The position numbers and the translations under genes are program-made. Shown here piece by piece: positions 55,409-64,000 of a DNA stretch of 64,000 bases. The DNA lies in the NCBI GenBank assembly GCA_020740775.1, contig JAHEWK010000015.1, forward strand, positions 1,736,001 to 1,800,000. Direction: 5' to 3'. The DNA comes from Ilyonectria destructans. Lineage: Eukaryota; Ascomycota; Sordariomycetes; Hypocreales; Nectriaceae. Under the pieces are notes generated by a model that was not told where the DNA came from, made no database searches, and was given only the letters and a program-made list of their open reading frames with translations. The stretch's first letter is position 1. Every line of letters starts with the position of its first letter.

Positions 55409-57120
55409 ACATCTTCCTCTAAAGTAAGATTAATAAGACCTTACCCCCATGTTGACTCTAGAGGGCGGCGTGGACAGCGGCACGAGGCCGTGGCGTAAGA
55501 TGAAAAGAATAAAGAGAGGAGATACCTTATCTGATGCTATCCCAATGCGGAATCTCTGGTTATCGTGCCATGGTATTTGAGGAGATGGTCATTTGAACAT
55601 CGTTATATACAGGCCTTGAGTTTTGAATCTCATATCCTGATCTGCACGTGCGTGAGAAAGGCCCTGAAGACCACCCTCATCAGGCACCACGTGCTTCGAA
55701 GCCAGCTGGTAATGCCGAAGGATTCGGTTGTTGCCTCAAGGTTACCAGTGTGTCATATGACCGGGGTAAGTGGGCAGAGTGAGCTCAATATATGCGAAAA
55801 TCCAGATAGCAACACCTGTTTCAACTCCAAGGGGGACTTTAGGTTCCATATACAACAAGAAAATCAAAAAGCACGAGTCAGAGGCGGCTGCGGGCCATGT
55901 GCACAAACCTCATCAGAAACTGCTGATATCTCACCGCGAAGCCGGGCTGTTGAACTGCCCTACAACGTAGCCTTCAGAGGTACAACCGGGATTCTAGATC
56001 ATGTCCTCTGTATTCAGGAAGGGGGACAAGAGCACATATGTGAGCCCCTTTCGCCTCAATCGCTATCGCAAGTCTGACTTTGTTACTGATTCTCACGCCT
56101 TGTGATGTGAGGCTCAAGATCTCAAACCTGTCTCGGTCTCGTGCGATAGTAAAAGGCAATTAACAGTTGCGAAGTTGACCATAGGGGCTGAATACCATAT
56201 GATGTCGGTGGCTATCTTCGAGGCGAAGGCGTCATCGAAATTATGTCAAGTTCCACGTCTCATTAGCCACGATAGCCAACATGGTCGGACGTTTTATTGA
56301 GTTCGGCCATTCATTGAGCCAGCATACGAGAAAGCGCTGTCCAAGTCACTGTGGACCATACAGGATGCGATCTTTATAAAGATCTTGCCATCTGAATGGG
56401 CCTCGGAATAGACATGAAAGCCAGAGTTATCATTTTAGTCGATTAGGCTGCTCTATACGTGCTTGTTGCTGCAAGAATTTCCCTCTCGATGATGCCATCG
56501 CTGTTTCCGCCTTTGCGAGTCCCCAAGGACTTAGGCCGGGTTTACATTGTTTCTAGAACACGGAGTCTCATAACCTGCACCTTTCACGGGAGCCATATTT
56601 CCATCTGTTAGAGCAGCTCCACATCACCTCTGTTATCATGTCTGCCTAATTTTGTCGTCTGGTGCATACTATTTCCAACATCGGAATATTCATCATTCGA
56701 TTTGTGGCTGAAATGGCGACGAACCTTGCCCGAATTTTAAACTGGACTTGGCTTTCACAAGTCCTGCTTGCCCAATATTGGAGGGTCTGGGACTTCATGC
56801 GAATGCTCTGTATCGAGTCTCCGTTACAGGTAGGTAGATGAAGGGCTCTACAAATTCAACAGTTTGTTTCTCACGGGATAGGCAGTCAACAGGGATCCGA
56901 CGACCCTGGGGTAACAGTAGTGGATCGGGGTTTAGAAGATGGCCAAGAAAAGAGCTTTAGTAAACTGTAATTTGAAAGTGCTGAGACACGCCCATTATTA
57001 AAGTATATATATAACTATGAATACGTGATCCCAACTACCACAAATCCATTCTATTGTATGTATGGAGATGGGCAAGTTAAACAGAAGCTATCGTATCTCC
57101 AACCCTCACAAAACTAAATA
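55409..57120. other. Intergenic, no gene supported
   Basis: A 170-codon plus-strand frame at 55565-56077 lacks motifs, signal peptide or typical codon pattern and is probably chance. A TATATATA run near 57004-57012 has no gene after it. Confidence 0.45.
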
Positions 57121-58213
57121 TCATTCCGCAGACTTTGAATCAACTTCATGGCTAATCTCTGTTGTCTCCATGGCAGACTTGTGTGCTGGCGAGCGGTCGA
57201 GAAGAGGCTTCAGTCCGGGAAGGGCGACAACTGTAAGGGCGAGCGTAATCTCAACCATGCTAAGAGGGTCTATGGCGCAGGTCAATTAGCTACAAGTTCT
57301 ACTCTGAAAAGCTTTCTTGCCGGCTCTGAAGAGAGGGACTCGACTTACAAACGAGGTTTTCTTGTCCTGTGCCAATCTTGAGACACGCAAAGCGAACGAC
57401 GGTGCTGAATATGGTCAGAGTACCGAGGACGAAGGTGAGAAGGAGGCCCCTGGATGGCTTAAGAACACCCTGGATCAACAAAATAGCCGGAAGGGCATAT
57501 ACTAGCAATCGCACTTGTCAGCTCGAGCCTAGCGTCTCTACAGTAGCAGCTCTTACCAGCGAGATAGCAAGCCAAGTTCAGGGTAAAGTTGAGGATAAAG
57601 GGCTCCGGGGCGTAGAAGACGCTGCAGGCGCCGTCCTCTTGAGACCACTGCACCGAGACGTCCTTGCCGCAGAAGAATGTGTCGTCCCACAGAATGGCCG
57701 TGTATGACGCGCACACGAAGGCGGTGATGCCGTAGAGGACCCGTCGCATAGACAGGCTGATGTCGGGGAGGAAGTAGCCCCAGTAGAATGCGAGCATGCT
57801 CAGCTTGGGGAACACCATGCCGACGTCGTAGAAGTAGTTGGACGCGAAGGAGATCTAGCAGAGTCAACAGTGCGTTTCTAGCAAATGGCTGTACGGTCCA
57901 GCGGCGGGGATGTGCTGCATACCTTGGACAGTTTTACAGACGGCGCCCACTCATCCAGGACGCCCATCTGGTAGGTCAAGGTGTCGCAGATGATGAGGCC
58001 GAGTGCATCGACAGCCGAGATGACGAGGAGCCAGTCGGACCAGTCGAGTTTCTGGCGCAGGCGGAAGAGGCGCGTGTAGACGCGCAGAGCGACAAAGACG
58101 TATGCAACTGCGAGCAGAATCCATTCGGATATCTGGCTGTGGTGAGCGGGAGGAGCAGTTTCTTAGATTGGGCGGCTTACCATGCAGTCATCGCCATCGA
58201 TAAAGTACGCCAT
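57121..58213 (-). CDS. Rhodopsin-domain integral membrane protein (7TM), copy A
   Basis: 280 aa. Exons on the minus strand are 58213-58181, 58132-57923, 57854-57557, 57501-57349 and 57269-57121; the introns of 48-79 bp all fit the frame. The fungal PF20684-type pattern is present: EWILLAVAYVFVALRVYTRL, KLDWSDWLLVISAVDALGLI, ISFASNYFYDVGMVFPKLSM, then FFCGKDVSVQW and LNLACYLAVYALP. Seven hydrophobic helices are seen in all, with a short hydrophilic tail. These are not retinal opsins. Relatives include Pth11-like receptors, but no CFEM domain is present here. It is paralogous to the gene at 59320-60555, on the same strand. Confidence 0.87.
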
Positions 58214-59319
58214 AGTGTTGAAGCGTCTGGGGGTGAAAACTGTCGAAGGCACGGGTTGCCAGTACGTTGACTCTAAATGGAGTAAGGTTATATACCAGCG
58301 CAACGCCCGCAGATGCAAGAGACACTGAACCAACAAACTCACGGATATTGCGTATCAATAAGGTCTTGATCAGCACCGAGCCGGGTATAAGCAAGACCCC
58401 CGGCTGCATTCAGGCGAGTCTCTGAGTCCACAGATTCACGGCAATTACCCTAAACTGCGTACGCCCCGTTTTGACGTTGCTTTTTCCTTCGGAGTTTGCC
58501 GGCATGGCTGGCTACAGCGTTGCAATGGCAAGGCCACAATGCAAGGATGGTCAGTCTACAGCAAATGGAACCTGGGCCTTGCATAAGCGTGTTTCCCAAT
58601 GGAGGGCGTCGGGGTCGTGCAGGGGAGGCGGAGGTAGCATCCGGAATCCGGAAGTTTTGACGAATTTTTCCACTGTCTTGTTGGTCCAGGGTTTGCTTCG
58701 AGTGCGCCCGTAGAACTGTATGAAATTCCGGTGACATCGAACTGTGCCACTGAGGTGCGTCCATTGTTACCGGTTGTTGTGCAGCTACTGGTGGCACTTG
58801 TGGCATCACCAGTTGCTGAATTTCTTCTTCTTATTTGGTGGGATGTTGCAGCTACAATCAGCAGTCCAGTTCTTGTTCCTACGAACTGTGCTGTTCTGCT
58901 AAATCTGGTCGTGTTGTCTCAGATCCTGGTGTGCGCGTTGAGATCTTTTACGAGTCTCCAAACTGGCCTCCATAATACAAGCAAACCCAACTTCTTCTGA
59001 ATCAAATACAATCACGGTATTATAACCAATCAATCGTCTTGTACGAGAGTGTCTGCCCTTTGCATGCCAAAACCGAGGAAGTCAACTCTTGCATCCCTTC
59101 TTCCAATAGCCCGACTGTTGTGACTGGTGAGCCAGTTAGCAGCAACTAGCGTTATTTCACTGCTTCGACTAACTGTAACGCCGGTTCTATTTTTCATCTA
59201 CGAATTTCCTCTAGTGTAGCTATTTATCCTGGCTCAACTTCCCTGGAAATGTGCAAATGGCACCGTCTAGTCTCTAGTTGTCGGCTCCATCAAGGGCGTG
59301 CTGCTGGCTCATCCCAACG
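58214..59319. other. Spacer between the tandem 7TM genes
   Basis: No gene seen. It presumably holds the promoter of copy A and the 3' flank of copy B. Confidence 0.5.
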
Positions 59320-60555
59320 TCAATCCATATCCTCGCGCCGCACAGACGTGATGCTGAGGCGCTGCGTCTTGTAAATGGCATCTGCTCGCCGCATGTCATG
59401 TAGTTCCACCTCGCTGCCAGACTCCTCGATCGTCGTAGCCCTCGCGCCAGCAGCGTACATGTCCCGTCCGGACGACAACTTGATGTGGCTCGTCCCCGGG
59501 CCGTAGGTATTGTACGTCTTGCTGCGAGAGGTATTGGCCGATTGGCCGCGTTTCGAGGTGCTGGGTTCACCCCGGCGGAGGAGCGACTTGAGGGCGGGCA
59601 GACAGACGACGACAATGGCGGCTACCATTTCCACCATGGACAGAACATCTATCTCTGGTTAGCTTGCGAGTGTCGAACTTTCATGTGCTGCAGCAACGTA
59701 CAAACATTGGTCCATGCGTGAATGGCTTGCATCGTTGCAAACCGAACGATGCTGGCGGCTACCGTGATGATACCCAAAGAGAAGGTGGCTACAAGACCAA
59801 TCATGTACCTCCTGCTAATTCGGAGGCCACGCAGGAGATAGAAGGGAATGGAGAAGACTGCGTTCACGTCAGTAGTCAGCAACTCAGTAAGTCAAGTCAA
59901 CGCGCCGTCAACATACTCAACAGATCAGCCGTCATGTTCAATGCCCAGTCAATGCGTGTTATGTCCATCGAGGTAAAACTGCTACACGAACCCTGGGGAT
60001 CCCAGTTGACCCGTACATTGGATCCGCACCAGAAGGTATCGACAAAACAAGTGGTAATAGCGAAAATCACCGTCACGCCTGTCACGGCATGGAGAAACTG
60101 GCGCAGCTTGGGCATCGTCGGAGGGATCAGGCGGTAGTAAAAGGCCAGCAGGGCCAGCTTGGGTAAGTAGATGCCCGTGTCGTAAAAGTAGTTGCCGGCA
60201 AAGGCAATCTTCATACTCGCTATTTCATCTGCCACGGGAATCGGTGGTGCATCGGGATCGTACTCGTCCATGCCGCCGAGATTGTATGTCATGGTGTCGG
60301 TCACCAACAGAGCTACCGCGTCGAGAACCGAGGCGACGAGCAGCCAGTCGCTGACGGTAAGCCGAGTTCGCTGAAGCACCAGCCGAAGGAGCAGACGCAA
60401 CGAAGTTAGGACGACGGCGAGAGCCAGAAGCGTGGCCTCGACGGGCTGGGAGATGCTGCCGCGTCAGTCTCGGGACTGCATAGCTCATACTTGTTGAGTA
60501 CTGCACAGAGCAAGTTACGTACTACGACGGCCCCCTTGTCGATTCCGCCTGCCAT
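59320..60555 (-). CDS. Rhodopsin-domain integral membrane protein (7TM), copy B
   Basis: 348 aa. Exons on the minus strand are 60555-60523, 60445-59917, 59857-59702 and 59648-59320 (introns of 77, 59 and 53 bp). The order matches copy A: PVEATLLALAVVLTSLRLLL, LTVSDWLLVASVLDAVALLV, IAFAGNYFYDTGIYLPKLAL, DTFWCGSNVRVNW, LNMTADLLIFSIPFYLLRGL, and a last helix SMVEMVAAIVVVCLPALKSL. The C-terminal tail of about 90 residues is longer than in copy A and rich in Ser/Thr and basic residues, suggesting a cytoplasmic regulatory tail. It is predicted to be a plasma-membrane receptor-like or sensor protein. Confidence 0.87.
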
Positions 60556-62617
60556 GGCGATGCAGGCAAATGGGTTGTGAAAAGAAAAACAGACGTTGTT
60601 TGTCGTGGAGTTACACTCCTAAAGAAGGCCGGCCATGTTGCTCGTTCCCACGTCGAGCAGCAGACGGGCAGTCAGAAGCAATATGTGATATGGGAACCCG
60701 CATCGTGTACGGAATCAACGGGTGGCGTATTTTCGGCTTCGCCAAACGTTCAAATTGCTTTGTGCAGTTGGTTCTGCATCGACGTTGCAATGCACCTCCA
60801 ACGGTGGGCTTGCATCCGATGCTGTTGGCTGCAGGCTGCAGCATCAGCAGCAAGGGTGTATGCAGGGAGGTGTCGGGGGTTCTCGGCTCACAGGTGGTCT
60901 GATGGTAAGGATTCTTGCATGGCGAGTGAAATTTTCCCTACCACTGTCTTGCAATAAGATTGCGTCTCTTCGGGAGGTGTTTGAAGGCTGGAGACGCAGC
61001 TCTTGGACACAGATCCATATGTCAGCATAGGTGGTTCCATGAGAAGTGGGACAGTACCTAAGGAGTAAAAGCCTTTTTCCTTTTCGCCCCTCTCGCTTAG
61101 ACCAGCCAGAACTTTTCTCGGCATCGCGCCTTTGGCATGCTGTAGCACATTGCAGTATAGGGAATCCTGAATCTCGTGACATGCGCGCCTCGCGGCGTCT
61201 CATCAAATCAAAAGATCGGATAAACGGACCGCTACAGCAGTGAGAACTGTGGTTTATTCCGTGGGATGAGGTTTTCTGGTAAATAGAATAGCCAGATTAA
61301 GTTTTAGATTGGCCGTAATTTGGCTGGTTCGGGCCGCGCTTCCGAAAAACCGAGGACGTCGATCATTCTGAACAAAGGCATCGCATCTGAGCCGCAGGCT
61401 AAATGATCCCCAGCAGGCTCTGAAACAAATTTTATCATGATCGGCGCGTGAAGTCCAAATATAGAAAACACAGAAAGTTGGCTTGATCATTCAGAGATCC
61501 GTACGGACAGGACTGTGAAAGAAAAGAGAAAAAAGAATAGCCGAAGTTGGTCTTTGCGAACCTACAACTTGTTGGAGACACAGACCGATGGATCTGGTTC
61601 AGCTAGCATTGTATACACTGAACTTTAGATGCATACAGCTGAATATATGGAATTAGAAATCATTCCCTTGGACAAGATTCTTATGTAGTGTTAAAATGGA
61701 CGCAAACTACAGGGTAGCAGTTCAGCTACTCACCAGCAGAGCAGTCACAATGTCGCCAAAAATATTCTTTTTATTCACAGGTTATGCGTAGGACATGTAA
61801 TTCATCCCTTATCGCTCAATCGCTTGAAGGTTCTCAATGAGACTAACTGGTTTCCATAGTACAGGGTGGTTGTTGTCCAGTACCGTCCATCCCTGTATGC
61901 AAAAAAACACATTGCGGGCCAAAAAGAATGTTAGGTACACCAAGAAGTAGCTTACGATTGCTAGTGCTGGGGCCGATACCACGGCGGAGTCATCGCACTT
62001 CTGTAGACTAAACACAACAAAGGAGGATTGGGGGGGGGTGGGGGGGGGGGGGTGAATATTAAGTGGAATAGATACACCTATAATGAGGTGAATAAGAAAG
62101 TGGACAGTAAGAAATATCAGTCCTGCCAGGCAATATTTTAGAAAGAGTGGAGAGATTGGGCATTGGCGACTTATTAGATTATGTCTCAATAAAAAAATAT
62201 GGATAGTTAACGGATTTAATGCGAGAGGCCATTTTGAGCTGCAGTATTCTCACTCATTGGGGGCTGCTGGCTGGAGACGAGGGCTCGACGTCTGTAAAAC
62301 CAGCCACAAAACTGTTGCGGCCTATAGTGAAGTATAGGTACTGATGGACTGATTCCGACCATGGCGGCTTAATGAAAGCAGCAAGAAGCGAATTTAAAAC
62401 TCCCGGGTTTCTCAATTCGAATATTGTCTGGTGGTCCAAACTGGCCTATATATGCTCCTACTTTGCCCTTGGTTCAGCCTTGCTCCTGTCCATGCTCAAA
62501 TACTTCCCAATCGACTAGTTCTGAGACCATCACTCATCTTGCTACCTCACCCCTACAGCGTTGTTATGTCTCTCGTCGCCATTTTCTCTCTTGGATAACT
62601 TTAAGTGATCGCCTTTG
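60556..62617. other. Intergenic with G-run at 62030-62053
   Basis: No gene supported. A 24-nt G-tract broken by a single T lies at about 62030-62053; short frames around it are not convincing. Confidence 0.45.
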
Positions 62618-62692
62618 ATGAGCTACTTCTCCAGCGGCATTGCCTTTTACATCGGCCTTGCGCTGCTCGCCTACTACTTCGCATTGATGTGA
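62618..62692 (+). CDS. Possible 24-aa single-membrane-segment micropeptide
   Basis: ATG 62618 to TGA 62692 encodes a peptide that is almost wholly one hydrophobic helix (SGIAFYIGLALLAYYFALM). No family is recognised, and chance is a serious alternative. It is convergent with the HypX-like gene. Confidence 0.2.
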   Translation: MSYFSSGIAFYIGLALLAYYFALM

Positions 62693-62861
62693 TATGGAGT
62701 GCTACCTCAAAAGAGAAAGAAGACACCAATTTCCTCCAATAGATGCCTCGCAACTTAAGACGTTGAATATAATAAATACATAGATAGCAATACACAAATG
62801 CAAGATAATCTAGCCTCATGCCACCTGATTGCTTATCAACCACCTACAACGCCCAGTAGCC

Positions 62862-64000
62862 TTACACCACCTCGTTGTTCCGCTCATCTGCTTTGTCGTA
62901 CGAATAATAGCAAGAAAATGCCGGTCCCAAGCTCCGCCGCGTTCCGACCTCTATGTGAGGCAACATGGTCAAGCCCTGGTCACAACAGTCCGTTGGGCTT
63001 CTGCTGCTGGCAGGACTCGGGGGCGTACATGGCTGCTCTCGCTCCATCTCCAGTAACCTCGACTGGACCATCCTTTCCAAGGCACGTTTCTCAAAGTTGG
63101 CCGCGTCATCAAACAAATCACTCTCCTCGTCGTCTTCTTCTCGGCCCCGTCGCCGATGCGACGCAAACCGCAACGGCGTCCGCACAGGCTTGATCTTGCG
63201 CACAAAGTCCCGCCTTCTCGAGTCATACCTCTCCGACCTGGCGCTCCACAAGTCCTTTGCCATCTCTCCAAGCTCATGGGCCCGGGCCGCTGCCAGTCCG
63301 GAAAGGCTCACGTCGACTCCGGCTTTCCACTTGCCCGGGACGTATTGGAAGTCAGCCCTAGGGATCATGGCCCTAATGTGGTTGCGAATCCTGGTGTCAA
63401 GAAGCTGCCCCGATCCAGGCAGCACATGGTCGACTAATCCCATGTCTCTCGCGCGGAAAGGGGATATAGGAACCATGTCTCGTAACAGGCGCGTCGCACC
63501 CCTGTCGCCGCATCTCCCGGCATAAGACAAGGAGTGATATTCAGACCCGTGCAGGCCGAGAGCTCGATATGCGGGATTGAGCACCGTCTCGGAGCCCGCA
63601 ATGACGGTGTCGCATGCCGCCGCCAGGGCCACGCCTCCCGCGGCACAGTTGCCTCGCAGCGCAGCAACAGTGGCGATGCTGCGCCGCGGAAAGTCGTCAA
63701 GTAGCATGTGCACCACGTCGTCGATGCGATTGATGTTGCGCCACGACTCCGCAGCAGAGTCAGGGCTCGACTCGATGACGTTGAGGGCGATGCCGTTGCT
63801 AAAGTAGGAGTCGCCGCCCATGAGCACGACGGCACTCAGACGCCTCTCGACGACATGTGTCGACACAACAAACTCGAGAGCCTCCATCAGTCGCGAGCAT
63901 TGCTCGGTGCTCATGGCGCCGTTGTAGAAGTCAAAGTAGACATAGGCGACGCGCCGAGCGTTGGGATACGACGCAAAGTCGACCCAGATCTCCTGGTGCG
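62862..64000 (-). CDS. HypX/HoxX-like protein, enoyl-CoA hydratase domain (partial)
   Basis: The C-terminal 378 residues of a larger protein; the frame stays open to the window edge. Hallmarks of the HypX crotonase part are VAYVYFDFYNGAMSTEQC, VVLMGGDSYFSNGIALNVIE, AAESWRNINRIDD, GNCAAGGVALAAACDTV (oxyanion loop) and LGLHGSEYHSLSY. In bacteria HypX joins a formyl-tetrahydrofolate transferase half to this half and makes CO for NiFe hydrogenase; fungi have no such hydrogenase, so the role here must differ. The C-terminal tail after about residue 240 is basic, then acidic (EEDDEESDLFDD), and is probably fungal-specific. The N-terminal half lies outside the window. Confidence 0.82.
   Translation of the reverse strand, partial: HQEIWVDFASYPNARRVAYVYFDFYNGAMSTEQCSRLMEALEFVVSTHVVERRLSAVVLMGGDSYFSNGIALNVIESSPDSAAESWRNINRIDDVVHMLLDDFPRRSIATVAALRGNCAAGGVALAAACDTVIAGSETVLNPAYRALGLHGSEYHSLSYAGRCGDRGATRLLRDMVPISPFRARDMGLVDHVLPGSGQLLDTRIRNHIRAMIPRADFQYVPGKWKAGVDVSLSGLAAARAHELGEMAKDLWSARSERYDSRRRDFVRKIKPVRTPLRFASHRRRGREEDDEESDLFDDAANFEKRALERMVQSRLLEMEREQPCTPPSPASSRSPTDCCDQGLTMLPHIEVGTRRSLGPAFSCYYSYDKADERNNEVV

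Noticed and set aside
55565..56077. 170-codon plus-strand frame after the transcription-factor relic
   Set aside because: No motif, mixed composition, and neighbouring frames show no continuation. Probably chance.
61809..62189. 126-codon minus-strand frame containing the G-run
   Set aside because: It runs through the homopolymer, whose length is unreliable, and shows no domain.
1..64000. CRISPR-like arrays, rRNA operons, telomere repeats
   Set aside because: None was seen; the only regular repeats are the LTRs and the 96-bp units in gag, and the sequence is eukaryotic.

Overview
The window is genomic DNA of a filamentous ascomycete (Pezizomycotina, most likely Sordariomycetes). The reasons are short 46-87 bp introns with GTRNGT donors, CTRAY branch points and YAG acceptors, monocistronic genes on both strands, and fungal families such as a Zn2Cys6 factor relic, rhodopsin-domain membrane proteins, a DUF7580-like protein, an MCT-type MFS and a Ty1/copia element. 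Several AT-rich stretches and relics carry C-to-T changes typical of repeat-induced point mutation (RIP). I saw no rRNA, tRNA, CRISPR array or PKS/NRPS gene.

Layout. 0.3-1.4 kb: membrane-anchored HSL-type alpha/beta hydrolase. 2.1-8.0 kb: a complete, young copia retrotransposon on the minus strand with identical LTRs, a 5-bp target duplication, and one in-frame UAA between gag-protease and pol. 8.9-25.6 kb: a redox and hydrolase neighbourhood with an MCT-like transporter, an NAD-epimerase, a secreted SMP-30-like propeller, an NmrA-like reductase, a broken TPR/epoxide-hydrolase chimera, an AKR9 reductase, a Baeyer-Villiger-type monooxygenase, a tiny secreted six-cysteine peptide with defensin (CSalphabeta) spacing, and a dienelactone hydrolase. 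27.0-34.4 kb: a putative recognition locus with an AIG1/septin-like GTPase, a zinc-finger plus Hsp70-like ATPase with a shortened C-terminus, and, head-to-head with it, a DUF7580/HeLo-like protein.

34.8-40.2 kb is a gene graveyard: a frameshifted ankyrin gene, a RIP-mutated duplicate of the dienelactone hydrolase 3' end, a carboxylesterase with many stops, and a sugar transporter broken by a frameshift and a CAG-to-TAG type stop. 41.5-52.0 kb holds intact genes again: a GH43 glycosidase, a secreted M43 metalloprotease, a possible Cys-rich microprotein, a SRPBCC protein, an SDR with an apparent GC-AG intron, an AKR8 reductase and a second NmrA-like paralog. 53.7-55.4 kb is a Zn2Cys6-factor pseudogene. 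57.1-60.6 kb has two tandem rhodopsin-domain 7TM paralogs. The right edge carries the C-terminal part of a HypX/HoxX-like formyltransferase/enoyl-CoA hydratase protein.

The many small oxidoreductases, hydrolases and transporters suggest an accessory catabolic or tailoring region that is gaining and losing genes, not one conserved cluster. All gene models were built by eye from splice signals and frame consistency. No alignment or database search was run, so family names rest on recognised motifs.
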